Below, piece after piece: positions 52,369 through 62,420 of a stretch of DNA of 64,000 nt. Within the stretch, counting starts at the first letter, position 1. The number at the start of each line of letters is the position of its first letter. The position numbers and the translations under genes were made by a program. The stretch comes from Apus apus (taxonomy: Eukaryota > Chordata > Aves > Apodiformes > Apodidae). Location of the stretch: the NCBI RefSeq assembly GCF_020740795.1, contig NC_067295.1, forward strand, positions 3,658,501 to 3,722,500, read 5' to 3'. The notes beneath the pieces are model-generated. The model did not search any database and was not told the DNA's origin. It saw only the letters and a program-made list of their open reading frames with translations.

Positions 52369-52544
52369 CTTACAGAGATTTATGGAGACCCACCTCCCAC
52401 GCAACGCACCAACTCTACGGCAGGAAGGAAGGGCAAGTGGGTCTGAAAATCCTTTTTACAGAGAGGAGAAACGAAACCCGAAAGAGATTAAAAGGAGGGA
52501 GGAGGGGAAAGAGCAGTTGGCAATGGGAGGAACGCTAAAGTGCA

Positions 52545-52747
52545 TTAATATTCCCAGAGGGTGGAGGCATCAATGGTGTCGGCAGATGCCTTGAGGACCC
52601 CGGCGTGGTCGCCCTTCAGGTATTTGCCATTGATTTTGATGGCCACTTTGTTATAGTCGCAGAACTCAAAAAAGAAGTCCACGGGGGCGTCGCTGCTGCT
52701 GGTGACGGACGACTCGCTCCCCACCATCCAGTACTTCCCGGTGGCAT
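52545..52747 (-). CDS. FSCN1: FSCN1 exon 5, coding part
   Basis: This exon has 203 coding nt and encodes [60 protein letters not shown] and ASTLWEY, then stop. It completes the fourth beta-trefoil. The 3' UTR follows directly in the same exon. Confidence 0.97.
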
Positions 52748-55700
52748 CTGTGGGCAGAGGGAGAGGGGACAAGGTGGGCCCCGTGAGCTACCTGCGGGGA
52801 CCTCCTTGGCCATCCCCAGCCCATCCCCGCCCCCAGGGACTCACCCTTGATGTTGTAGGCCCCGTCGTTGAACTCCAGCTGGAAGACATCGTAGGAGGAG
52901 CGGTTGGAGTCCAGGGTGCCGGTCACCTTCCGGCAGCCGATGAAGCCGTGCTCGCCGCGGAGGACGATGATGGGCCTGTTGATCAGCTTCATCACAAAAT
53001 GCTCCGTCTCGCCTGCACCAAAGGGGAGAGGGGCTGTGAGACCACCCTGGGAGTTGCAGAGCCCAGACCCTCACACACACCCCCAGCAATGAGGAGGGTG
53101 GGCAGTGCCCCCCACTCATTTCTCACCCACCCCACCTGTCCCCTCCATCCTGCACCGCCTGAAGTGGTGCAGCCGTTAAGGAAAACTTTCTTGCCTGCCT
53201 CTCTGAACATCACTTGGAAGAGGGGAGCAATTACTCATCCCCTGCTGCTCCACCATGGGGCGGGGTTCCCCAGGGGGGGTCCCTTACCTGCTGTCTCCAT
53301 GGAGGCTGCCAGCTGCCCATTCTTCTTTGCTGTCACGTACTTGCCATTGGCAGCCTTCAGGGTGATGCGCTTGTCGCACCACTCGATGTCGAAATAGCAG
53401 CTCGCATTCCTGGGGGGCAGAAGGGGTGGTCGGGGGGGCATTCACCAGATGGGGACCCCACCGGTGCCACCCTGCTGCCTCGGAAAGGGCCATGACTGGA
53501 TTGGGAGACCCCAATTTGATCCGTTTTCATGGGATGAACAATGTCACGGTGGCCAATCCCAATGGGAAGACCTCGCCCGCAGGCAGGAGGCAGCAGGCAG
53601 CCAAGAGCACTGCTGGGGTTTCCACCCAGCTCACAGCTGGGTGGAACTGGGTTGGACTGCAGGGTACAGTGTTTCGACAGCCAGAAAGGATTGCGTGGCC
53701 CGAGGGACTTCCCAAGCACCACGGGTGGCAAGTCCCAACCCAGCCCCAGCTCTCCAGGGAATTCACTGTCTTGGCTAGAAAGCGTTTTGGGATGAATGCC
53801 TAGGCTGGGAAAATCGCCCCTGGATTCCCCTGTGAGGGGCAGAGGGGTCCCTGAAGGCCAAGGCATGGCCCTGAGCTGCTGGGGACGAGGGACTCACTTT
53901 GTGGAGGCGGTGGACTGGATGCCCCCATTGGAGGTGAGGGTCCAGTACTTCCCAGTGTAGGTCCTGAAGGCGCATTTCTTGGTGTCCTTGTTGATCTCCA
54001 GCTGGTAGGTCTCCTGGTCGCCCTCCTCATCTTGGTTGGCTGAGAGGTCCATCCCTGCGAGGCAGAGGCAGATGAAGGTGGGGACACCAGGGGGGAACCC
54101 AAACCACCTCCATCAGGAAACCAAACTGAGAGGGTGAGCTCTGGTAACTCCAGAATCCCCCACACCCTTCTCCTCTCTGGCATTTTGGGTTCAAATCTAG
54201 GTTTTCATTTGGCTACTCGAGTATTAAGGCCAGAAATGAAGGCTGGACTGAGCTGAGGCAGCCACGAGCTTCCACTCAGGACTCTCCACGTCTATCACAA
54301 TTAAGCACCAAGCAAAGACCAACTTAGATATTTCACAGGGAAAAGGGCTGTAGTTTTTTACGCCAGAGGTGACAGCCAGATTGTTCAATCCATTAGCAGA
54401 GGCCACCACACCGCCCATGAATCCCCAGATCCTGGCATGTTTAAGGACCACGGCACCATTTTTCATCCATAAATTGTCACCGCCTGTTGGGGCAGCCAGG
54501 CTTGCAGGGAGAGACGGCTTGGAAAAGCCCTGTGGCACCCAAACCCTTCCCTGGCTCCCCAAAAAACCCAGCACCAGTGCATCTCCTGGCTCTGCCAGGC
54601 AGGGTGGCCCATCCCTGCACCGAGGGGTTGTTGCTGTGGCCACAACCTGGCAGCTGATGGCTATTCCCATCCTGTGCACCAGCCTCAGAGGCGGATGCAG
54701 CCACAGCCCTGGGGCCACATGCACATCCACCCACAGGCACTGAGCCCAAGCAGACCTGCTTAGTCAGGGCTAGCGGGGCCAAGTCCTCTCCAGCTTGGTG
54801 GATTTCTGCCTAAAAACGTTTCTGGGATGCAAGTCACAAGCCATAGCCTGGAGCCAAGGCCAAGGGGCCATGCTGGGTTTCAGGAGGGATGGGGGTGCAG
54901 AGCTCAGCCCCACTCCACCCTGCCTGCAGACACCCCCCATGAGCAGCACTGGGCCCCAGTGCCACCAGTGGGCAGGGTTCTGAGACCAGTGAGTGCAGCC
55001 CAGGAGGGGACAGCCATCTGACTGTGGTTTTAAAGGGAAGGAGGTGAGTTTTTCAGAGCATAAAGCACCCCCATCCCTCCCCAGCTGCATGGGTGCTACC
55101 GGATCAAGTCCAACCAACACACCTGGTCCTGGAAAGGCTGCAAAGCACGTGTGCAGCCCTTCTGCTCAGATCTGCCTCTTCCTGCAGCCAAGAACCTGCT
55201 CATGGGGCTGGCAACATGTTCAGCCTCATGCCCCTCCACAGCCCATTGCCTCCCAGTTTGTTGGCCACCGGGATTTCCAGTACAGCAATACAGGGTTACT
55301 GGGAAGGTGTCGGGGATTGCAGCCTCGATGGCCCTTCTGCACCAGCAAGTCCCACCAGCTGCACCCAACAGGTGCTGACCCACCCGGGTAGGGACCATCT
55401 ACCTCCACACACCAGCCTTGGAAATGGAGATGTCTTGGAAATGGAGATGCAATCCCACAGCTGTGGCAGCCGCAGCTACCTGGGGCTTCCCATCACCCTG
55501 TCTCCTGCTCCAAACAGGCACCCACATCATCCAGCGGTTCCCAAGGAGCAGCCTCTACTTTGCCTATCAGTCTCCCACCTTTCCCAAAGGGATTAGGCTT
55601 GGAAGGCTTTGCTTTGCTGGCTGAAATCTTATCTCCTACAGCTACCACACCGCTGCCTGTTCATAGCATCCCCTCTCCCACCAGGCATCCTCCAGCACCT

Positions 55701-58700
55701 CCAGCTCCTGAAGGACACGCAGCCCGCTTGGTGCTTTGCTCCCCAGAGCATCTGGGGCAGCACAGGGGGCAGAGGGTGACTGCACGGCCACCAACCCCAG
55801 CCCCACGGGCCAAGCCCTCAGCTCATGTGGTGGCCCCACTCTCACTGCCTCCCAAGGCCAAACCAGCAGCCAAGAGGAAACATTTGGTTTTGATTCTGCC
55901 CCCCCGGCCGGGAAAGCAGCGCGGCAGCAGCTGCTCCAGCCCCTCCGGAGAGCCAGAGAGCGGGAAGAGGGGCTCTGCAGGGGCTCATGGAGAGGGAGGG
56001 GATGTGAGAGTGTGTGTGGGGGGACACAGCCTGCACCCCCAAGCCTGCAAGAGCTGCAGTTTGGGGAGTGTGTGGGGCAGGAAGCGGGCAGCAGCCTTTC
56101 CTCCTGACCGCGCTTTTAGGTGACCGCGCAGGGGAGGAGGTGACTCTGGGGAGGTTTTGTGCTGCAGAGCGGGATCGGATGGGCTGGAGACAGGACGCTG
56201 AGTGCCGGGAGCCGCCCAACACCGTCCCCTCCCCCCGCCAGAGACCCCCAGCACGGAGCACAGCGATCCCACCAGCCCCTCGCACCCAACACCCAGCGAC
56301 TGCCCGCGGAGCCGTCACTGTGCGGAGCTTTAGCTTCCCCCGGGGCCCCGCAGGGCCGGCGGCAGGAGGGTCTCCTATCGCCCCCTCCCCGAAAGCTGGG
56401 TTGGGTTACACCGACTCAGCAGAAAGGAATGCAATTAGGGCAGAAGGAGGCTTCAAAGGGCTGTAACCCAACCGGAGCAGGAGGTCTGGGGGCTCAGAGG
56501 CAGTAGGACCATGGCGAGAGGGGCTGTCCCTCCAGCCACCCCCACCAACCCCCCTGCGTTTTGCAGCTCAGGGCTGTGGCAGGGGCTGGCAGCTCCCGCT
56601 GGGCCGCTGCAATCACGCTTTAATTACTGCTCTTGGTAAATTTACAGTCTAGAGCCGGCACGACTCTGTCTGACCTTGACAAAGCTGGAAGGGGGAGGTG
56701 TGCCTGTGCCCCCAAGATTCCCCCTGTGTGATGTTCTGCAGCCCCAGCTGCGACGCAGGCTTGCTCTGGGGGCCTTTGGGGACAACGCAGAGGCTGGAGG
56801 TGGGAGGTGAGGGGCTGAGGTGTATGACCCCACAGGGCTTCCTAATATCGAGCCCTCCAAACAAAGCCCCAGAGCTGAAGATCCCTGGACAGGAGAGCCA
56901 GGGAATGGTGATGGGGAGGAAAGCCAGAGCTTCCCAGCTCCTCACCTGCTGAGGACCACAGCCAGTCAGTGGGATGAGCTGGCTGGAGCAGCTCCCATGC
57001 CTGGGCTCACAGGGGGCAGAAGCCCACCTCAGGAGCTGCCAGGACATGGGCTCTGCTGGCTGCCTTTCTACAGCTGGGAGCCAGCAGGGGCAGCTGCCAG
57101 CCCTGCCCAGCACCTGGAGCTGACAGGAGGCTGCACCTTTCCCGTGCTCCAACTCCCTAGAGGCTAAGAGGCTCCCTTCCAAAAAAGCCATGGTTTTGCC
57201 TGAAAAAATCCAAGCCTGCCTCCTTCAAAGGGAGCACTGGCAGCTCCCAGCAGAGCCCCCCCACAAGCCCTGGTGGGAGGCAGGGCAGGATTTGGGGTCC
57301 TTGTGCTCCACCAGCCCAGGAGATGCTGTGCCCAGCTCTGCCCACACGGGTCTGGTCCGGGCTCCTTGCAGAGCTCTGACACCCTCCAGCCCAGGCTGCA
57401 GCCACACAAGTGCCCCAAGAATCTTCTTGTCCCCTCCCTGCCCTTCGGATGGGCTTATGTTGCAGTCATACATAAATACAAGCCTATTTTTCGTCTAAAA
57501 ACAGCAGCCTGAAGCACCCGGGGACCGCACAGCTCCTCTCGTGGGGGCGCAGCACTGCAAGGGGTGGGTCATAGGCAGGGGTGAAACACGAATTTCCTGG
57601 AAAGTCCCCTCCTTCTCTATGGATTTCCTGTGGCTTCGTGGTATCCTCCAAGGGCCAACGTGCCACTTGGCATCTCTGGGGGAGGAACTGGCTGTGGCTG
57701 CAGAGAGTGCTGATCCACCCCGTGCCCCGGGGGGGTCTCCTGGCCCCCGGAGCAGAGCTCCCCACCGCCGACCCAGCATGCCCAGCCGACCCAGCATGCC
57801 CAGACGAGCTCCCATCACCACACTGCTCGCTCCCCCCCTCCCTGGACCCCTTTTCCCGAAATGCCTGGCTCCGGAGCCATCCCATCCTCTCTCCCCAGGC
57901 GGGTGGGGGAGGCAGGCGGCTCACCTCCGCCGGTGGGGGGCTGGCAGGGGCCCAGCTGAGCGGGGAGGACGCCAGCGCTCTGCCCCCGGGGACCTGGAGC
58001 CCACAAAGGGCCCTTTGTTGCCGCAGCCGGGGCTAGAAAGGAGCCATTGAGCCGGGGAGGAGGCTGCGTCCTGCTGGCAGCCCCCCGACTCGGCTCAACA
58101 GGGAGGTGGGGGCTCTGGCAGAGCCTTGGGACCCCCAGGGACTCCTTCCTTTTGCAGCTGGAGGCAGGAGAGAGGTGTCGGGGTCACCCCCAGCCCCAGC
58201 TCTGGTGAAGAGGCAGGGCTGCCATCCCCCCTTCACATCCAACCCTCGGGATTGCTGGTCCCCAGTGCCCTGTGCACAGGGAACGGCTACTCCGGCCAGC
58301 CCAGGGACAGGGAGGAGGCTCCAAGCCAGGAGCTGACTCGGCACTTGTGGGACAGCACAGTCCCAAGCCTGGACCAGCTCCAGCTCCCAGCCAGGGGAGC
58401 CACAAAAGCCCCGTGTCCCATCCCCACTCCTCCCGTAGCATGTGGAGGGAGGAACACGCTGCTGCTATCCCCGTTCCCTCCCCGACTCCAGGCGGGAACA
58501 AGCTGCCCTTTCCCACCAGCCTCCCTGCCTGCATCCCGCGGCCCCATCCCCGGCGGCCTCGGGCACATCTGCCAGCAGCACAGCGCTGCTTATCAGCCGG
58601 GCGGGGGCAAAGGGCTTGTCTGCCACCGCTCCCCCCCGACGGCCGTTGTTCCCCTGTCTCCTCGGCAACCTTGGGACAAGGCGCTTTCCCGACGGGAGAA

Positions 58701-59294
58701 AGAAGGACGAGCCCTGGAGGAGCGGCAACTCGCTCTCCCTGCTGCCAGGCAGGATAAACCAGGGTGGAAATGGATTATCCAGCCAAAACGGACTCGAACG
58801 AGGATGTCCAGCCCCAGCGCACCCCTCCCCGCTGTATTTTGCTTGGAAAGGGGCCGGGCGCAACCCAGAGCCCCCTGTTGCTGGGGAGATTTGTGACACA
58901 CCCCCCCTCCCCCTCTTTTCCCACCCCCCATCCATCCCGGCTCACACAAAGCCGGCGGGTCCGCCAGCACCGCTCCCACCCCTGCCGGGGGGGTCCCCCA
59001 TCACCGCCCCATCCCAAACATCTCTCCCCCACATCTGGTTTTCCCATCTCCGGTGACAAAGGGCTGCAGCAGCCCTTCCCCCACGGCGCTGCGGCAGCCT
59101 GCCGCCATCCTCCCGCCATCCTCCTCCTCCTCTCCAAACCCCGCTGCCCATCTTCGCAGGCTTTTGTTGTTGTTGTTTTGGTTTAGGATTTTGGGCTGAT
59201 TTTTTTTTTTTTTTTTTAATGGAAGGGACTGCTTGGAAGCACAGGATTTGGTCTTTGAAAGGAGAAAGGCACCAACCTTCCTGCAAGGAACTGC

Positions 59295-59325
<31 letters not shown>

Positions 59326-61518
59326 GGGGGTGTTTAAGCTTCACCCTTGAAATATTATATATACACACACCCCAGAAAAATAAAATCCCCGGTGCTGTTC
59401 CTTGCTCCTCCAGGCACTGCTGCAGCCAGACGTGCTCACACCCATCCTGCACCCGGCGTGTGCCGGCCTGACTTGGCAGGCCAGGGATGTGCCCCAGGGC
59501 CCCCACGCCGGCCCCCCCCCCCCCCCGCAGCACCGCCCTGCCCGCCGAGCGGGGCCTCCCTGCACCCCAAAAATCGCCCCGCAAGCTGGGGTGGGGAGGG
59601 GGTGGGATGGTTGAAGGGGGGGAGTGGGTGGCTGCGTGCCCGGGGAACTGTGCTGTGTGGCCGTGACACTCGAGGCAGGCAACGTGGTGTGGCCTCTGGT
59701 GATCGGAGGGGACGGGGATGGGTGGCACAAGATGGGGGGGGACACGGTGGCCTTTGTGCTGAGGGATGTAGGGCACGGCTCGGCGTGGGCATTTTGGCGA
59801 AGCCATTTCTATAAGGCTGCCCAGGCCGGGGGGGTTGACTGGTAGCACCCATCCCCCCACCCAGCGAGGAGCACTGCCCCATGGGGGGGAGGGAAGAAGC
59901 GCAGCCCCCCTGGCCCGTGGATCAACGATGCTCAGGGAAGGGGGAGTCTGGGGGAAGGCTTTGTTGGGTGAACAATGAGCTCCGTGGGTAGGAAGGAGAG
60001 GGATGGCTGCCCTGCCTCCTTCAGGGCAAGGGGAGACCCCATCCAGCAGCCCCCCCTCCTCTCCCCCAACCCGCCCCATCCAGCCCCAAGGCAGGCCCCT
60101 CACCACTCCTCCCCTGCCCAGGGCACCCCGCAGAGGCGATGCTGCAGGGATGGGGGGGCTGGAGGGTTGCACCCCCCCTCCCCGGCAGGCGATGCTGCAG
60201 GGTTGGAGAGAGGGGGAAGGGAGAGGGATGTGGGAGGGGTGCAGGGGGATGATGGTGGAGGGACTGGGGGAAGGACCGCGGGGCAGCCATGCTGGGGAGT
60301 GCAGAGGGGTGTCCTGGGGAGATGGTGACTTCAAGGGAGGGATGTAGGGAGGTGTGTGAGAAGGGGCTCCAGCGGGGGTGCGGAGAGCCCTAAAGCAGTG
60401 ATGGTGAAGGGCTGCACGGGGGTTGCTAGTGCAAGGGATGCTGGAGGGACGTGGGGGGCTGCTAGGGGGGCAGCGCTGCAGGGAGCCACACCAAGAGGGG
60501 CGATTCAGGAGGGATGCAGGGGAGGTGATGCCGGAGGGATGCAGGGAGGCAGCTCGGGGCGGGCAGTGCCCGAGGGATGCCGCTCCCGGAGGGATGCAGG
60601 GACAACCCCCGGGGCGACAACACCCTAGGGACTATGGGGCAGCCCAGGTGTGTAGCCCTCCACCCCCCCACCCCTCCTCCGCCATCCCATCGTACCTTGC
60701 CGGGTGGAGACATTCCTGTCGTTGCCAGCTCGGAGCACGACCTGCGGGCAGCTCTGCTCAAGGGCGAAGAGCTCATCTTTGCCCACCTTGGTACTCTTGC
60801 CCACCTTGAGGGTGCCGCTGGGTCCCGAGGGGGCGAGGTAGCGACCCTCCCCGTCGCGGAAGGCCACCTTCCCGCAGCGAAACTCGAGGGTGAAGGCGGT
60901 GCCGGGCTCGGCGGCGGGGACCAGGCGGCCGTCGCCGCGGAGCAGGCGGTGGTCGCAGCTCTGCAGGCTGTACCGCTGCTCCACGAAGAGGAGGGTGATG
61001 AGGGCATCGACGCCCCACGGCACGTCGCGGTCCACGGCCAGCTCGTCGCGGCGAGGCCCCAGGTGGGCGTAGCGCTTGCGGGCCAGGCTGTAGAGGTTGG
61101 CCTGGGGATGCATGGCCAGGTGGACGCTCCATTTCTCGGTAGCCGAGACGGCGGGGGCGAAGCAGGAGAGCCGGTCCTCGGTGCCCCCGAAGAAGCGGCG
61201 ATGGGGCTCGGACTGCAGCGACCAGCGCCCGTCGCCGTGAGCCACCACCAAGAAGCGACAGTCGGGACCCGGCTCCTCGCTGTCGCAGCTCACCCGGCCG
61301 TCCTTGTCGGCTGCCAGGTAGCGGCCCAGGTGGCTTTTGAGCAGCACGGCGCTGGAGTCCTCCCCGTCTTGCTCCAGCGTCCAGATCTGCTTCTTCTTCA
61401 TGCTGGCGGCCGAGGCATTCACCTTGAAGCCGAACGCCTCCGCCGTCAGGTACTTGTTGCTGCAGTTGATCAGCCCGAACTGGATCTGCACCGGTTCCGC
61501 CGTCCCGTTCGCCGTCAT
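52545..61518 (-). CDS. FSCN1: FSCN1 (fascin-1), actin-bundling protein, complete, 5 exons
   Basis: Exons 61518-60696, 54054-53898, 53409-53288, 53012-52845 and 52747-52545 join to 1473 nt, a 490-residue protein from [15 protein letters not shown] to LWEY. Fascin cross-links F-actin into tight parallel bundles in filopodia and other protrusions. The fold is four beta-trefoils, each about 120 residues; exon 1 covers the first two. The regulatory PKC-site serine falls at residue 39 (ASMKKKQIW), its usual position. The protein is three residues shorter than human fascin (493): two in the [11 protein letters not shown] loop and one near [10 protein letters not shown]. Exons 2-4 have 157, 122 and 168 nt, the lengths I recall for human FSCN1. 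All introns are GT-AG. The chosen ATG has an A at -3 and matches the known N-terminus, although the frame stays open upstream. No defect was seen. Confidence 0.98.
52748..52844 (-). other. FSCN1: FSCN1 intron 4
   Basis: This 97-bp intron has GTGAGT at the donor and CCACAG at the acceptor, and nothing else of note. Confidence 0.95.
52845..53012 (-). CDS. FSCN1: FSCN1 exon 4
   Basis: This 168-nt exon encodes [20 protein letters not shown], then [20 protein letters not shown] and [16 protein letters not shown]. The acceptor is TGGTGCAG and the donor is GTGAGT. It spans the end of the third trefoil and the start of the fourth. Confidence 0.97.
53013..53287 (-). other. FSCN1: FSCN1 intron 3
   Basis: This 275-bp intron has a GTAAGG donor and a GTGCAG acceptor. 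No internal feature was found. Confidence 0.95.
53288..53409 (-). CDS. FSCN1: FSCN1 exon 3
   Basis: This 122-nt exon encodes [19 protein letters not shown], then [20 protein letters not shown]. The acceptor is CCCCCAG and the donor is GTAAGG. It lies within the third beta-trefoil. Confidence 0.97.
53410..53897 (-). other. FSCN1: FSCN1 intron 2
   Basis: This 488-bp intron has a GTGAGT donor and a CCCCCAG acceptor. Open frames cross it on both strands because it is GC-rich. None resembles a protein. Confidence 0.95.
53898..54054 (-). CDS. FSCN1: FSCN1 exon 2
   Basis: This 157-nt exon encodes [31 protein letters not shown], then [18 protein letters not shown] and the first two bases of Lys. 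The acceptor is CTCGCAG and the donor is GTGAGT. It begins the third beta-trefoil. Confidence 0.97.
55417..55449. repeat. 17-bp tandem duplication
   Basis: The unit cttggaaatggagatg occurs twice, separated by one T. Confidence 0.9.
57768..57803. repeat. 18-bp tandem duplication
   Basis: The unit ccgacccagcatgcccag is present twice with no gap or mismatch. Confidence 0.9.
59303..59330. repeat. 28-nt poly-G tract
   Basis: There are 28 consecutive G bases on the + strand, just after ccccggggc. The FSCN1 pre-mRNA therefore carries poly-C. The + strand could form G-quadruplexes. The length is probably unreliable in sequencing. Confidence 0.85.
60120..60620. repeat. Degenerate G-rich tandem repeat zone
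   Basis: Variants of ggagggatgcaggga recur irregularly (for example near 60140, 60190, 60515, 60535 and 60590). The zone is a decayed minisatellite in FSCN1 intron 1, immediately next to exon 1. Confidence 0.55.
60696..61518 (-). CDS. FSCN1: FSCN1 exon 1 (beta-trefoils 1 and 2)
   Basis: The exon encodes 823 coding nt, residues 1-274 plus one base. It runs from ATG (minus strand of 61516-61518) to donor G|GTACG. Landmarks are [62 protein letters not shown] and [11 protein letters not shown], ending in NVSTRQ. It is very GC-rich, especially at third codon positions, and lies in a CpG island. Confidence 0.98.
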
Positions 61519-61573
61519 CCTCCTCCTCCTCCTGCCGCCGCCGCCGCCGATCGCCGCGGCCGCCCCGACGCCG

Positions 61574-61582
61574 CCTTTATAT
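61574..61582 (-). promoter_or_regulatory. FSCN1: FSCN1 TATA box
   Basis: The minus strand reads ATATAAAGG in a GC-rich setting, 56-64 bases upstream of the ATG. Transcription would start about 30 bases downstream, near 61550. That leaves a 5' UTR of only about 30 bases, made of GCC and GGA triplets. GC-rich Sp1-like blocks lie just upstream (61640-61720). Confidence 0.7.
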
Positions 61583-61739
61583 CGCGCCGCTTCGGCACCG
61601 CCCCCCCAACTTCCCCCCCCATCCCTCCTCCATCCCCCCTCCCCGCCTGGGCCGCCCCCCGCCGAGACCCCCGCCCGCCCCCTCCCGCCTGCCGCTCCGC
61701 CGCCCCCCGCATCGCTGCGGGAGCCCCCACCTCCCGGGG

Positions 61740-62420
61740 TAGCAAGAGCCCCCGCGAATTGCAGGGACGCCCCCCGCCAGCATTGCGGGACTCCACTGCA
61801 TTGCAAGGCTATTCCCTGCATGACAAAAGCACCCTGAATTGCAGAACCCCCCCACACACATTGCAAGACCCCCACCACAGGACAAGACCCCTTCTTGCAC
61901 AGCAAAAGACTCTCTGAATAGCAGGACCCCCCCACACACACATTGTAAGATCCCTTGGCATGGCATGACCCTTCCTTGCATTGCAATAGCCCCCCTTGAA
62001 TTGCAGGATCCTTCCCCACAATGAAGACCCCCCACTGTATAAAAGACCACTCCTTGCATAGCAAGAGCCCCTTTGAACTGCAGGACACCCCCCACACTGT
62101 GAAACCCCACCACAAGGCAAGACCCCTCCCTTGCAAGGCCACCCTACACACACTGCTAGGGCCCCTCTGCACTGGCAACACCCTGGGCATTGCCAGATTC
62201 CCAGGACACCCCCTCCATTGAAGAACACCCCAGCTGCAGGAAGACCCACTGCTAGACCATTTCAGGATCCCCCCCATTCCAAGACCACCCTCTGCATTGC
62301 AAGTCACCCCCTTGAACTGACAGTCCCCCTCCTGCATTGCAGGAATCCCCCTCTGCATTGCAAGACCCCATCCTGTGACAAGATCCCATCCCACTACAGG
62401 ACTCCATCCCATGACAGGAC
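61740..62420. repeat. Degenerate tandem array upstream of FSCN1
   Basis: The motif (a/c)TTGCA(a/g)GA followed by a C run recurs roughly every 20-45 bases, with alternating gaattgcagg and cattgcaaga variants. It covers about 680 bases. It is a diverged minisatellite, not a known transposon that I recognise. Confidence 0.75.

Larger units (their letters stand above)
50345..52544 (-). other. FSCN1: FSCN1 3' UTR (predicted)
   Basis: About 2.2 kb follow the stop on the minus strand, to just past AATAAA (plus-strand 50364-50369). The UTR holds an (AG)9 microsatellite, poly(A)/poly(T) tracts at about 51300-51325 and 51486-51496, and an AACTGGAA miR-145 seed match. The end point is inferred from the poly(A) signal only. 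A shorter form is possible. Confidence 0.65.
54055..60695 (-). other. FSCN1: FSCN1 intron 1
   Basis: This 6.64-kb intron is GC-rich and C/G-skewed, with many chance open frames. It holds two short tandem duplications (55417-55449 and 57768-57803), a T run at 59203-59218, a 28-G tract, a 15-C run at 59512-59526 and a G-rich degenerate repeat zone at about 60120-60620. Blocks at about 54185-54480, 56580-56680 and 57440-57500 are AT-richer than their surroundings and look like regulatory DNA. No exon was found. Confidence 0.9.
60690..61740. other. FSCN1: CpG island over FSCN1 promoter and exon 1
   Basis: CpG is dense through exon 1 and the first 200 bases upstream. Density falls sharply beyond about 61740. 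This is typical of a vertebrate promoter island. Confidence 0.85.

Noticed and set aside
52702..53397. 231-codon + strand frame
   Set aside because: It is antisense across fascin exons 3-5 and their introns, so it is a shadow of FSCN1.
59216..60334. 372-codon minus-strand open frame in FSCN1 intron 1
   Set aside because: It is low-complexity Pro/Ser/Gly sequence from GC-rich DNA, crosses the poly-G tract and has no domain or splice support.
60577..61917. 446-codon open frame on the + strand, antisense to FSCN1 exon 1
   Set aside because: It mirrors the GC-rich third positions of fascin codons. It has no recognisable domain and its ends fall in intron and promoter.
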